64,000 nt of DNA from Micromonospora purpureochromogenes. GTDB taxonomy: Bacteria; Actinomycetota; Actinomycetes; Mycobacteriales; Micromonosporaceae. Shown in pieces: positions 17,240-25,335 of this stretch. Below the pieces are notes generated by a model. It searched no databases and was not told where the DNA came from. It saw only the letters and a list, made by a program, of their open reading frames with translations. Each line of letters begins with the position of its first letter. The stretch's first letter is position 1. Made by a program: the position numbers and the translations under genes. The stretch covers positions 4,712,001 to 4,776,000 of the forward strand of contig NZ_LT607410.1 in the NCBI RefSeq assembly GCF_900091515.1, written 5' to 3'.

Positions 17240-18672
17240 GGCTGGCGCTGGCCTACCTCACGGCCGGCATGTGCGCGCTGGTCGCGCTGGCGTTCCTGAT
17301 CCCGCTCGGGGTGAGCCTGCGCGACGACGTCCGCGACGAGGCGCTGGCCGACGCGGCGCGGCGCAGCGCGCTGGTCACCGGAGCGCTGGCGGTCAGCACG
17401 GAACCGGCGGCCGTGCGGCGGGCCGTGGAGGCCACCGGGGACGACCCGGCGACCCGGCCGGTGGTGCACGGGCTGGGCGGGGACGAGACGGCCGGCCGGG
17501 CCCTCGATGCGGACCTGCAACGGGCCCGTACGGAGAAGCGGTCGGTGGTCACCGACGTCTCCGGCGGGGTGCTGCGGTTGGATCCGGTGGTGCTCGACGG
17601 CCGGGTGGCCGTGGTGGAGGTGTTCGTCCCCGAGGCCGACCTCGACGAGGGCTTCGGCGCCACCTGGCTGCTGCTGACCGCCGTCGCCGTTGCCCTGGTC
17701 GGCGCCGCCGTGATCGTGGTGGACCGGGTGGCGGCCCGCGCGGTCGACTCCACCCGGGGGCTGGTCAAGGCGGCCCTGGCCGTCGGCGACGGCGACCTCG
17801 GCGTACGCGTCGAGCCGAGCGGCCCGCGGGAGCTGGCCGAGGCCGGGTACGCGTTCAACCGGATGGCCGACCGGCTGGTCGCCTCCCGCACCGACGAACG
17901 GGAGCTGGTGGCGGACCTGTCGCACCGGCTGCGGACGCCGCTGACGGTGCTGCGGCTGGACGCCGAGGGGCTGGACTCCGACGACACCAGCGTCGGCTCG
18001 TTCACCCCGGCGGAGCTGGACCGGCGGCGCACGATCCGGCGCATCCGGCAGGCGATCGTCACCCTCGAGGGCGAGATCGACGTGCTGATCAAGACCACCC
18101 GCAAGGCGGTGGCCCACGAGGCCGGGCCGGCGGAGTGCGACGTCAGTGAGGTGGTCCGGGACCGGATGGTGTTCTGGGCGGCGCTGGCCGGCGACCAGAA
18201 CCGGCCGCACCGGGTCAGCGGCGCCCAGCTGCGCATCCCCGCGCTGGTGCCGCGCGCCGAGCTGGCCGCCGCGTTGGACGCGGTGATCGGCAACGTGTTC
18301 CGCTACACCCCGCAGGGGACGGCGTTCGAGGTGGCGGTCTCCCGCCGGGACGGCTACGTGGCCATCCGGATCGACGACGCCGGCCCCGGCATCGCCAACC
18401 CGGACCGGGCGCTGCGCCGGGGCGCCAGCGACCAGGGCTCCACCGGGCTGGGGCTGGACATCGCCAAGCGGGTGGCCTTGCAGGCCAACGGTTCGGTGAG
18501 CATCGACCGGGCCCGGCTGGGCGGGGCCAGCGTGGTGATGCTGCTGGCCGACCCGGAGGCGACGCCCCGGCAGGTCAACCGCTTCGGGCTGGTCGGCCGG
18601 ATGGCCCGGGAGGCCCGGGAGCAGAAGACCGGCGGGCGCCGGTGGCCCCGGCAGCGTCCCGCCGACGACTGA
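17236..18672 (+). CDS. Sensor histidine kinase, probable CTG start
   Basis: A 478-residue kinase: membrane helices at about 5-27 and 142-162 bound an extracytoplasmic sensor of about 115 residues, then HAMP, His230 in LVADLSHRLRTPLTVLR, N-box VIGNVFRYTPQGT and G-boxes DDAGPGI and STGLGLDIAKR. No ATG, GTG or TTG lies at the natural start; CTG 17236-17238 overlaps the regulator stop as CTGA and keeps the basic residue before helix 1. The alternative ATG at 17269 would cut into that helix. It pairs with the upstream response regulator. Confidence 0.85.
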   Translation: MRLALAYLTAGMCALVALAFLIPLGVSLRDDVRDEALADAARRSALVTGALAVSTEPAAVRRAVEATGDDPATRPVVHGLGGDETAGRALDADLQRARTEKRSVVTDVSGGVLRLDPVVLDGRVAVVEVFVPEADLDEGFGATWLLLTAVAVALVGAAVIVVDRVAARAVDSTRGLVKAALAVGDGDLGVRVEPSGPRELAEAGYAFNRMADRLVASRTDERELVADLSHRLRTPLTVLRLDAEGLDSDDTSVGSFTPAELDRRRTIRRIRQAIVTLEGEIDVLIKTTRKAVAHEAGPAECDVSEVVRDRMVFWAALAGDQNRPHRVSGAQLRIPALVPRAELAAALDAVIGNVFRYTPQGTAFEVAVSRRDGYVAIRIDDAGPGIANPDRALRRGASDQGSTGLGLDIAKRVALQANGSVSIDRARLGGASVVMLLADPEATPRQVNRFGLVGRMAREAREQKTGGRRWPRQRPADD

Positions 18673-18828
18673 CGCACCGCGACCGGCAGCGGCGGTCCGG
18701 CCACCGGGACGCCCCGGCGGCGAGGCGGGCGGGCGCTGGTTGTGGGGTGGCGCAAGTCTTCCTTAGATCCGGCTTAACGCGGACGCCGGCGCGGCCGGAC
18801 GCTGCCAGGATCAGGGAGAACCCATCAG

Positions 18829-18870
18829 CTCCACCGGTCTGTCGCCCCTGACAACTGCCGGCCGGTGGAG
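18829..18870. repeat. Inverted repeat in 346-bp convergent gap
   Basis: CTCCACCGG (18829-18837) and CCGGTGGAG (18862-18870) are complementary 9-bp arms. The gap 18673-19018 between the kinase and the deaminase holds this, the terminator hairpin that follows it and no believable gene. Confidence 0.5.
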
Positions 18871-18875
18871 CCCGA

Positions 18876-18922
18876 GCGCGCGGCGGGGGCACGGTCCCCC
18901 CACACCCGCTCCCGCCGCGCGC
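18876..18922. terminator. Hairpin between convergent kinase and deaminase genes
   Basis: GCGCGCGGCGGG (18876-18887) pairs perfectly with CCCGCCGCGCGC (18911-18922), with a smaller GGGGG/CCCCC pairing inside the loop. There is no U-run, as is usual in high-GC actinomycetes. It can act on either strand. Confidence 0.6.
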
Positions 18923-19018
18923 CCCACCTCTCAGCGACAGTCGTGCGGTGACCCGATGAGCCCGTCCGTGACCCGGCTGCTGCCTTGGGCCGCCGTGGTC
19001 GGCGCGGGACCCGCCGGC

Positions 19019-20044
19019 TCAGCGCGTCCCGGCTGCCGACCAGGCGTCGATCTCGGCGCTGATCCGGGCCTTCTCGCCCGGTTCGAGGAACGAGGCGGTC
19101 ACCCCGTCCCGGGCCAGCGCGGCGACCCCCTCGGGCCCGACGTCGAGCAGCGCGGCGGCCACCGCGTACTCGTCGTTGAGGGTGGTGCCGAACATCGGCG
19201 GGTCGTCGGAGTTGATGCTGACCAGCACGCCGGCGTCGACCAGCCGCCGCAGCGGGTGCTCCGCCAGCCGCGCCACGGCCCGGGTACGGACGTTGGAGGT
19301 CGGGCAGACCTCCAACGCGATCCGGTGCTCGGCCAGGTACGCCAGCAGCTCCGGGTCCTCGGCGGCGGAGATACCATGCCCGATCCGCTCGGCGCCCAGG
19401 TCGCGCAGGGCGTCCCAGACCGTCTGCGGGCCGGTGGTCTCCCCCGCGTGCGGCACCGAGCGCAGCCCGGCCGCCCGGGCCTGGTCGAAGTACGGCTTGA
19501 ACTGCGGCCGGGGCACCCCGATCTCGGGGCCGCCGAGGCCGAAGCTGATCAGCCCGTCCGGCCGCTCCTCCAGGGCGATCCGCAGGGTCTCCTCGGCCGC
19601 CGGCAGCCCGGCCTCGCCCGGAATGTCGAAGCACCAGCGCAGGGCGATGCCGAAGTCGGCCTCGGCCCGCTTGCGGGCGTCCTCGATCGCCTCGCAGAAC
19701 GCCGGGGCGGGGATGCCCCGGCGCACGTGCGAGTACGGGGTGATGGTCAGCTCGGCGTACCGGACCTGCTGGCGGGCCAGCTCGCGGGCCACCTCGTGGG
19801 TGAGGATCCAGACGTCCTCCGGGTCGCGGATCAGATCCACGACGCTGAGGTACACCTCGATGAAATGGGCGAAGTCGCGGAACGCGAAGTAGTCGACGAG
19901 CGCGGCCGGGTCCGCCGGGACCGGGCTGCGCCCCTCGTGCCGGGCGGCCAGCTCGGCGACGATGCGGGGCGAGGCGGAGCCGACGTGGTGCACGTGCAGC
20001 TCCACCTTGGGCAGTCCGGCGATGAAGGTGGGCAGATCGGTCAC
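19019..20044 (-). CDS. Adenosine deaminase family protein (adenosine or 6-aminodeoxyfutalosine deaminase)
   Basis: A 341-residue metal-dependent amidohydrolase. Zinc ligands: His17 and His19 in KVELHVHHVGS, His in VPHAGETTG, with Glu catalytic, His in RIGHGISA and Asp in NSDDPPMF. The first motif has HVHHVG rather than the common HLHLEG or HLHLDG, a variant seen in actinobacterial relatives; some members of this family deaminate 6-aminodeoxyfutalosine in menaquinone synthesis. No mqn genes are nearby, so substrate remains open. GTG 20044 overlaps the methyltransferase stop as GTGA. Confidence 0.85.
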   Translation of the reverse strand: MTDLPTFIAGLPKVELHVHHVGSASPRIVAELAARHEGRSPVPADPAALVDYFAFRDFAHFIEVYLSVVDLIRDPEDVWILTHEVARELARQQVRYAELTITPYSHVRRGIPAPAFCEAIEDARKRAEADFGIALRWCFDIPGEAGLPAAEETLRIALEERPDGLISFGLGGPEIGVPRPQFKPYFDQARAAGLRSVPHAGETTGPQTVWDALRDLGAERIGHGISAAEDPELLAYLAEHRIALEVCPTSNVRTRAVARLAEHPLRRLVDAGVLVSINSDDPPMFGTTLNDEYAVAAALLDVGPEGVAALARDGVTASFLEPGEKARISAEIDAWSAAGTR

Positions 20045-20835
20045 AGGTTCTCCTCTGCGCGGGCGCCGGTACGGGCGACGGTGAAGATCCGGCGGAACGG
20101 GAAGTACACCTGACCCTGCCGCACCGGGTACGCCTCGGCGAGGCGTACCCCCAGCTCGGCCCGGAAGTCAGCCCAGCCGGCGCGGTCCAGCGCGGCCCGG
20201 ACCGGTCGCAGCGCGGTCCCCTCCATCCAGGCCAGCACCGGGTGGTCGGCGGCGGAATCGGCCGGCAGCAGGTGCACGTAGACAGTCTCCCAGGCGTCGA
20301 CCGCGCAGCCGGCGGCGGCCAGCGACGCGGCGTACCCGACGGCGTCGTCGACCGGGGTCTCGCGCAGCAGCGGCGCCAGCGTGGCGGCCCAGCGGTCCCG
20401 GCGGGCGACCTCGCGCAGCGCCCGGTGCGAGGGGGCGTCGAAGTTGCCGGGGACCTGGAACGCCAGCCAGGCGCCGGCGGGCAGCTCGCGAGCCCAGCGG
20501 GCGAGCAGCTCCCGGTGCTCCGGCACCCACTGGAGCACGGCGTTGCAGACGACCACGTCGACGTCGGCTGCGGGCCGCCAGTCCCGGACGTCACCGACGG
20601 TGAACTCGACCGGGGCGGCCAGGGCGGCGGCCCGGTCGATCATCTCCGGGGACGAGTCGAGGCCGCGGATCTCGGCGGCCGGCCAGCGGGCGGCGAGGGT
20701 GGCGGTCAGGGTGCCGGGCCCGCAGCCGAGGTCGACCACGGCGCGCGGCCGGTCGGCCGGGACGCGGGCGACGAGGTCGTGGAACGGGCGGGACCGTTCG
20801 TCGCCGTAGCGCAGGTAGGTCGTCGGATCCCACAT
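20041..20835 (-). CDS. tam: Trans-aconitate 2-methyltransferase-like SAM methyltransferase
   Basis: A 264-residue class I methyltransferase starting MWDPTTYLRYGDERSRPFHD, typical of Tam, which methylates trans-aconitate formed from cis-aconitate. SAM motif I is VVDLGCGPGTLTATLA, followed by IRGLDSSPEMID, DVRDWRP and VVCNAVLQWVPEH. The ATG has GGAGG at good spacing. It is translationally coupled to the deaminase gene; no functional link between the two is obvious. Confidence 0.85.
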   Translation of the reverse strand: MWDPTTYLRYGDERSRPFHDLVARVPADRPRAVVDLGCGPGTLTATLAARWPAAEIRGLDSSPEMIDRAAALAAPVEFTVGDVRDWRPAADVDVVVCNAVLQWVPEHRELLARWARELPAGAWLAFQVPGNFDAPSHRALREVARRDRWAATLAPLLRETPVDDAVGYAASLAAAGCAVDAWETVYVHLLPADSAADHPVLAWMEGTALRPVRAALDRAGWADFRAELGVRLAEAYPVRQGQVYFPFRRIFTVARTGARAEENL

Positions 20836-20850
20836 CGCTGCCTCCAAACC

Positions 20851-20860
20851 GTACGTACGT
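20851..20860. promoter_or_regulatory. Short palindrome before tam
   Basis: GTACGTACGT, inside CCGTACGTACGTC, is a self-complementary element 16-25 bp before the tam ATG and between two divergent genes. It could be an operator; chance occurrence cannot be excluded. Confidence 0.25.
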
Positions 20861-20920
20861 CTTGCTATGACCCTACGGCCCGCGCTGCGGTCCGGCAAGG
20901 CGATCACTAGGCTCTCTCCG

Positions 20921-21904
20921 ATGGAACAGCGCAGCTTCGACCGGCTCGGCCGGCAGGTGGGTGTGGTCGGTCTCGGCGCCTGGCAGCTCGGCGCCGACTG
21001 GGGCGGGGTCAGCGAGAGCGACGCCCTGGCCGTGCTCGCCGCCGCCGTGGACTCCGGAGTCACCTTCCTGGACACCGCCGACGTCTACGGCGACGGACGC
21101 AGCGAGCAGCTGATCGGGCGGTTCCTGCGCGAGCGGCCCGGGCACGGCCTGACCGTGGCCACCAAGATGGGCCGCCGGGTGGAGCAGACGCCCGAGGCCT
21201 ACACCCTGGCCAACTTCCGGGCCTGGACCGACCGGTCCCGGGCCTACCTCGGCACGGACACCCTGGACCTGGTCCAGCTGCACTGCCCGCCCACGGCCGT
21301 CTTCGCCGACGACCGGGTCTTCGACGCCCTCGACACGCTGGTGGCCGAGGAGCGCGTGGCCGGGTACGGCGTCAGCGTGGAGACCTGCGACCAGGCGCTC
21401 ACCGCCATCGCGCGGCCCGGCGTCGCCAGCGTGCAGATCATCCTCAACGCCGTCCGGCTCAAGCCCCTGGAGCGGGTGCTGCCGGCCGCCGCCGCGGCCG
21501 GGGTGGGCATCATCGCCCGGGTGCCGCTGGCCAGCGGCCTGCTCTCCGGCCGGTACGACGAGCGCACCACCTTCGCCGCCGACGACCACCGCACCTACAA
21601 CCGGCGCGGGGAGAGCTTCGATATCGGGGAGACCTTCTCCGGCGTCGACTACGACCTCGGCCTGGCGGTCGTGCGGCGGCTCGCCCCGCTGGTCGGCACG
21701 GACCGCACGATGGCCCAGTTCGCGCTGCGCTGGATCATCGACCAGCCGGGCGTCACCGTGGTCATCCCCGGCGCGCGTGACGCCGCGCAGGCGCGGGGCA
21801 ACGCCGCCGCGGCCGACCTGCCGCCGCCGACCGCCGCCGAGCGGGACAGGGTCCGGGCGGTCTACGACGAACTGGTCCGTGCCCGGGTGCACGACCGGTG
21901 GTGA
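20921..21904 (+). CDS. Aldo/keto reductase
   Basis: A 327-residue reductase distinct from the one at 9.2 kb. Catalytic residues: Asp and Tyr in FLDTADVYGDGRSEQLIGRF, Lys in TVATKMGRR and His in LVQLHCPP; VVIPGARDAAQARGN is the cofactor-binding end. ATG 20921 was chosen over an in-frame start 54 bp upstream because TAGGCT ends 7 nt before it, fitting a leaderless message, and similarity starts there. Substrate unknown. Confidence 0.88.
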   Translation: MEQRSFDRLGRQVGVVGLGAWQLGADWGGVSESDALAVLAAAVDSGVTFLDTADVYGDGRSEQLIGRFLRERPGHGLTVATKMGRRVEQTPEAYTLANFRAWTDRSRAYLGTDTLDLVQLHCPPTAVFADDRVFDALDTLVAEERVAGYGVSVETCDQALTAIARPGVASVQIILNAVRLKPLERVLPAAAAAGVGIIARVPLASGLLSGRYDERTTFAADDHRTYNRRGESFDIGETFSGVDYDLGLAVVRRLAPLVGTDRTMAQFALRWIIDQPGVTVVIPGARDAAQARGNAAAADLPPPTAAERDRVRAVYDELVRARVHDRW

Positions 21905-21992
21905 GCCGCGCCGGGGCGGTGCTCGCGTACCGGCCGGACGGGCCACATGCTGACCGGAGGCCGGGACCACCGGCGCGGGTGAGGAGGAACCG

Positions 21993-22187
21993 ATGAGGGG
22001 CTGGCTGGCGCTCACCCTCGGGCTGCTGGCCGTGGTGGTCGGAGCGGTGTGGACGGTGCAGGGCCTCGGGTACGTCGGCGGCAGCGTGATGACCGACCAG
22101 CGGATCTGGGCGCTGGTCGGCCCGGTGGTGATCCTGATCGGACTCGTGGTGCTCTGGCAGGGCCTCAAGACCCGCCGCCGCACCTGA
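21993..22187 (+). CDS. Small two-helix membrane protein
   Basis: A 64-residue protein with two hydrophobic segments (LALTLGLLAVVVGAVWTV and ALVGPVVILIGLVVLWQGL) and a basic C-terminus KTRRRT. GAGGAGG lies ideally before the ATG, which makes it a convincing gene despite its size. Short proteins of this type are common in Micromonosporaceae; function is unknown. Confidence 0.8.
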   Translation: MRGWLALTLGLLAVVVGAVWTVQGLGYVGGSVMTDQRIWALVGPVVILIGLVVLWQGLKTRRRT

Positions 22188-22263
22188 CCGACCCGCCGCC
22201 GACCCGCGCGGCGAGCGCCCGGGCGGGCGCGCGGTGGGCCGGCACCGGACCCGGACACGCGGA

Positions 22264-22294
22264 AAGCCCCGCGTCCCTGCAGGACACGGGGCTT
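22264..22294. terminator. Bidirectional hairpin between membrane protein and cspA
   Basis: AAGCCCCGCGTCC and GGACACGGGGCTT pair with one G/U wobble around a CTGCA loop. T-rich flanks occur on both sides (CTTCTCGTC on plus, TTTCC on minus), so it can end both convergent genes. Confidence 0.75.
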
Positions 22295-22349
22295 CTCGTC
22301 GATCCGGGGGGCCGGATCACCCGGGCCGGCGGCTGCCGACCGGCACTAC

Positions 22350-22553
22350 TCAGATGGGGCGGACCTGCTCGGCCTGCGGACCCTTCTGACCCTGGGCGAT
22401 CTCGAACTCCACCCGCTGGTTCTCCTCCAGCGAGCGGTAGCCGCTGGACTGGATGGCCGAGAAGTGGACGAACACGTCAGCACCCCCGCCGTCGACGGTG
22501 ATGAAGCCGAAGCCCTTGTCAGCGTTGAACCACTTCACGGTTCCCTGCGCCAT
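22350..22553 (-). CDS. cspA: Cold-shock protein
   Basis: A 67-residue single-domain nucleic-acid chaperone with RNP1 KGFGFITV and RNP2 VFVHFSAI. Preceded by the very strong site AGAAGGAGAT. Single-domain proteins of this kind are often abundant rather than strictly cold-induced. Confidence 0.96.
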   Translation of the reverse strand: MAQGTVKWFNADKGFGFITVDGGGADVFVHFSAIQSSGYRSLEENQRVEFEIAQGQKGPQAEQVRPI

Positions 22554-22760
22554 GTCTATCTCCTTCTAAAACTGGCGGCCGAGCACGCCGTGCGGCCGAT
22601 TGGCCGTTTTCGAGCAGCGGCGCCTGAGGCGGCCCCCACGAAGGAGGACTTCTCTCAACCCACGCCATCTCGCAACAGCGGGCACCAGCAAACCACGTAC
22701 GCAAAAACTCCGCACTAGCCTACCGGCCGAAATTCTCCGACATGTGACCTGACGGATGCC
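22554..22760 (-). promoter_or_regulatory. Probable promoter and long leader of cspA
   Basis: This stretch is AT-richer than its surroundings and holds TAGGCT on the minus strand near 22717-22722 as a possible -10 box, which would give a leader of about 155 nt. Long structured leaders are usual for cold-shock genes; no consensus cold box could be confirmed. Between here and 22843 nothing else is seen. Confidence 0.35.
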
Positions 22761-22843
22761 GAAGATCGCTGGGCGGGTGCCCGCGGCCGTGCGAAACGCC
22801 CCCCACCCGTCGATACGGAAGGGGGACCTTCGACCTCTGCGAC

Positions 22844-23116
22844 TCAGTCCGGCCAGCGGCCGGTCAGCCGTCGTACGCCGACCGCACCGCCGCGGTCCAC
22901 AGCGGCCCGGACGACGGCGAAGATGGCGCCCTGCAACGCCGCCGCGGCCAGGATTTCGCCCCAGCCACGGTCCTCGTCGGTCGCGCTCGGCGCCTCGCCG
23001 TCGCCGGCCGTCATCGTCCAGACCTGCCGGAAGATCGCCCCGGCGACCGTACCGGCGGCCAGCCCGAGCAGCACCCCGACGGGCTTGTACGCGGCCCTGC
23101 CCATGCCCCTGCTCAC
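22844..23116 (-). CDS. DUF4235 small membrane protein
   Basis: A 90-residue protein with GRAAYKPVGVLLGLAAGTVAG and IFRQVWTMTAGD, and a second helical stretch EILAAAALQGAIFAVVRAAVDRG, the usual DUF4235 layout. GTG 23116 overlaps the upstream stop as GTGA and has GGAGG before it. It is last in a three-gene envelope operon of a kind common in actinobacteria. Function unknown. Confidence 0.82.
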   Translation of the reverse strand: MSRGMGRAAYKPVGVLLGLAAGTVAGAIFRQVWTMTAGDGEAPSATDEDRGWGEILAAAALQGAIFAVVRAAVDRGGAVGVRRLTGRWPD

Positions 23117-23454
23117 CTGCGCCTCCCCCGGACGATCAGCAGCACGACCACCGCCGCCACGGCGCCGGCCGCCACCGTCGCCCACGGCACCGGGTTGCTC
23201 CGGACCGTCGCCCCTTTCTCGTGCGCCTGGGACCGCGCCACGTCCGCCTTCTGCGCCGCCTGCCCGCGCACCCGGGCGACGGTCTGCGCGGCCTGCTGGC
23301 GCATCCGCTCCTTCGCCTGGCCGGCGGACTCCCGCAGCCGGGCCTTCACGTCGGCCCTGGCGACCAACAACTCCATCGTCTCGCCCAGCTCCACCCGGGT
23401 ACGCCGGATCTCCTCGCGGAGCGCCTCGGCGTCGCCGGTCCCGTTGCCCGTCAT
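23113..23454 (-). CDS. DUF3618 membrane protein
   Basis: A 113-residue protein with the DUF3618 start GDAEALREEIRRTRVELGET, an Ala/Gln/Arg-rich probable coiled coil and one C-terminal membrane helix (PWATVAAGAVAAVVVLLIV) ending in RGRRR. ATG 23454 overlaps the upstream stop as ATGA. Function unknown; constantly found with the neighbouring holin-like and DUF4235 genes. Confidence 0.87.
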   Translation of the reverse strand: MTGNGTGDAEALREEIRRTRVELGETMELLVARADVKARLRESAGQAKERMRQQAAQTVARVRGQAAQKADVARSQAHEKGATVRSNPVPWATVAAGAVAAVVVLLIVRGRRR

Positions 23455-23885
23455 GCCCGTCCCCTGTCCTTCACCGCGGCGGTGACGACGTCCACGTCCG
23501 CCCGGACGCTCTGCACTGTCGACGACGGAACCGGGGGGACCGCCTGGCTGACCTGCTTCTTGCCCACCAGGGCGAGCACCCCGGCGACCAGGAAGAGCAC
23601 CACCGCCACGATCAGGGCGGCCAGCCACGCCGGCATGACCAGGTCGAGCAGCAGCACCGCGGTGACGACCAGCGCGCCCAGCCCGTAGAAGGCCAGCGCC
23701 CCACCCCCGCCGAAGAGACCGATTCCGATCCCGGCGTGCTTGCCCTTCCGGGTCAACTCCGCCCGGGCCAGCGCCAACTCGTCCCGTACGAGGCGGGAGA
23801 CCTGCTCGGTGGCCCGCTGCACCAGTTCGGCGGTGGACGGCTCGCTCCCGGTCCGGGACGTCTGTTGGTTCGCGACGTCAGCCAT
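23451..23885 (-). CDS. Phage-holin-superfamily (DUF1469) membrane protein
   Basis: A 144-residue protein: N-terminal amphipathic part (ELVQRATEQVSRLVRDELAL), then two membrane helices (GIGIGLFGGGGALAFYGLGA and WLAALIVAVVLFLVAGVLAL). The family name reflects distant similarity; it is not thought to be a phage lysis gene. The ATG follows AAAGGAGG. First gene of the DUF1469-DUF3618-DUF4235 operon. Confidence 0.87.
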   Translation of the reverse strand: MADVANQQTSRTGSEPSTAELVQRATEQVSRLVRDELALARAELTRKGKHAGIGIGLFGGGGALAFYGLGALVVTAVLLLDLVMPAWLAALIVAVVLFLVAGVLALVGKKQVSQAVPPVPSSTVQSVRADVDVVTAAVKDRGRA

Positions 23886-23910
23886 GCTGTCCTCCTTTCA
23901 TCATCACCGC

Positions 23911-23939
23911 GCTGTATGCCCGGAGTCGCCGCCCGTCAA
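23911..23939 (-). promoter_or_regulatory. Housekeeping-type promoter of the envelope operon
   Basis: On the minus strand TTGACG (23934-23939), 17 bp, TACAGC (23911-23916), close to the actinobacterial principal sigma consensus; predicted start near 23904, about 20 nt before the ATG at 23885. Confidence 0.55.
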
Positions 23940-24019
23940 TCCTGCGCGCAGTGACCAACCACATCTGACCCCAGGTGGACCCGCAACGTCCGGCGAAACG
24001 CGGAAGCCGTTATGACGAA

Positions 24020-24056
24020 GCACCCGCCGACGGCGCGCGGGCCGGTCGGCGGGTGC
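24020..24056 (-). terminator. Hairpin after the MscS gene
   Basis: GCACCCGCCGAC (24020-24031) pairs perfectly with GTCGGCGGGTGC (24045-24056), 14 bp beyond the stop of the mechanosensitive channel gene. Confidence 0.7.
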
Positions 24057-24070
24057 GGTCAGCGGGTGGT

Positions 24071-25267
24071 TCAGCGGCGGGAGTCGGCGTGCTCCTCGGG
24101 GCCGACGAAGGCCTCGCTGCGGGCGTCGCCGTCGTGGCTGCCGCCGAAGACGCGGGCGTCGTCGGGCACCTCCGGCTCCTGGAGCCGGCGCACCGGCCGG
24201 CGGGGCTGGGCCCACTGCCAGGGCAGCGCGCCGGAGGCGTCGCCGACCTCGGTGCGGGTCCGGGGCAGGGCCGTGGGGCGGTGGTCCCGCACCCAGCCGA
24301 CCAGGTGCTCCCGGACCAGGCAGCGCAGGTCCCAGAGGCTGCCCGCGTCGGCGGCGCTGACCAGCGCCCGGACGGTGATCGTGCCGCCGGTCGCGTCGGT
24401 CACCTGGAGCACGCAGACCCGGCCGTCCCACAGCTCGGTGCTCTCCACCAGGCGGCGCAGTTCCTCCCGCATCGCCTGCACCGGGATCGCCCAGTCCACC
24501 TCGAACTCGGCGGTGCCGAGGACGGCGGCCTCGGTGCGGGTCCAGTTCTGGAACGGCTTGCTGGTGAAGTACGAGGTGGGCAGGATCAGCCGGCGGTCGT
24601 CCCAGATCTGCACCACCACGTAGCTCAGGGTCAGCTCCTCGATCCGGCCCCACTCCCCCTCCACCACGACCACGTCGTCGAGGCGTACCGCGTCGCTGAA
24701 GGCGAGCTGGAGGCCGGCGATGACGTTGCCGAGCAGGCTCTGGGCGGCCAGCGCGGCGACCACACCCACCACACCGGCGGAGGTGAGCACGCCGGCGCCG
24801 ATGCCGCGTACGGCGGGGAAGGTCATCAGCATCACGCCTACCGTGAGCACCACGATCACCGCGATGGTCAGCCGGCGCAGCAGCACCACCTGGGTGCGGA
24901 CCCGGCGGGCGTGGCGGTTGTTCGGCACGTCCACCCGGAACCGGGCCAGGGCGGCGTCCTCGATCGCGACCAGCAGCGCGGCGACCAGCCAGGCCACGGC
25001 GGCGACCACGGCCAGCACCAGGGCGTGCAGCACCACCTGCCGCCAGGGCCTGCCGACGGCGTACCCGGTGGTGAACCGGACCGCGAACTGGACGGCGAGG
25101 ACGGTGCCGGCCATCTGGAACGGGCGGTGCGCGTGCTCGGTGAGCTCGGTCATCAACATCGAGCCCCGGCCGAACCGCCGGATCACCCGGTGCACCACCT
25201 CGACCAGCAACAGGGCGATCGCCGCCGCGGCAGCCACGGCGGCGATCGTCTCCAGGTAGTCCTGCAC
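24071..25267 (-). CDS. MscS-family mechanosensitive ion channel
   Basis: A 398-residue channel with four hydrophobic N-terminal segments and the MscS core: pore-lining region GVLTSAGVVGVVAALAAQSL followed by LGNVIAGLQLAFSDAVRLDD, then the beta domain with LPTSYFTSKPFQNWTRT. The C-terminus extends into a Pro/Arg/acidic tail of about 45 residues with no recognised domain. GTG 25267 follows GGAGGGAGAG; the open frame continues upstream without similarity. Likely an osmotic safety valve in the plasma membrane. Confidence 0.9.
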   Translation of the reverse strand: MQDYLETIAAVAAAAAIALLLVEVVHRVIRRFGRGSMLMTELTEHAHRPFQMAGTVLAVQFAVRFTTGYAVGRPWRQVVLHALVLAVVAAVAWLVAALLVAIEDAALARFRVDVPNNRHARRVRTQVVLLRRLTIAVIVVLTVGVMLMTFPAVRGIGAGVLTSAGVVGVVAALAAQSLLGNVIAGLQLAFSDAVRLDDVVVVEGEWGRIEELTLSYVVVQIWDDRRLILPTSYFTSKPFQNWTRTEAAVLGTAEFEVDWAIPVQAMREELRRLVESTELWDGRVCVLQVTDATGGTITVRALVSAADAGSLWDLRCLVREHLVGWVRDHRPTALPRTRTEVGDASGALPWQWAQPRRPVRRLQEPEVPDDARVFGGSHDGDARSEAFVGPEEHADSRR

Positions 25268-25335
25268 GCTCTCTCCCTCCGGCCGGGCTTCGGGCAAAGG
25301 CCCTATGGTGCCCGGTGGTTCCGGAATCGACCACC

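Noticed and set aside
18956..20113. Plus-strand gene starting MSPSVTRLLPWAAVVG
   Set aside because: After about 60 bp it runs antisense to the deaminase and has no recognisable domain.
23451..23885. Prophage remnant because of holin similarity
   Set aside because: The family is a chromosomal envelope family in actinobacteria; no lysin, portal, integrase or tail gene is present.
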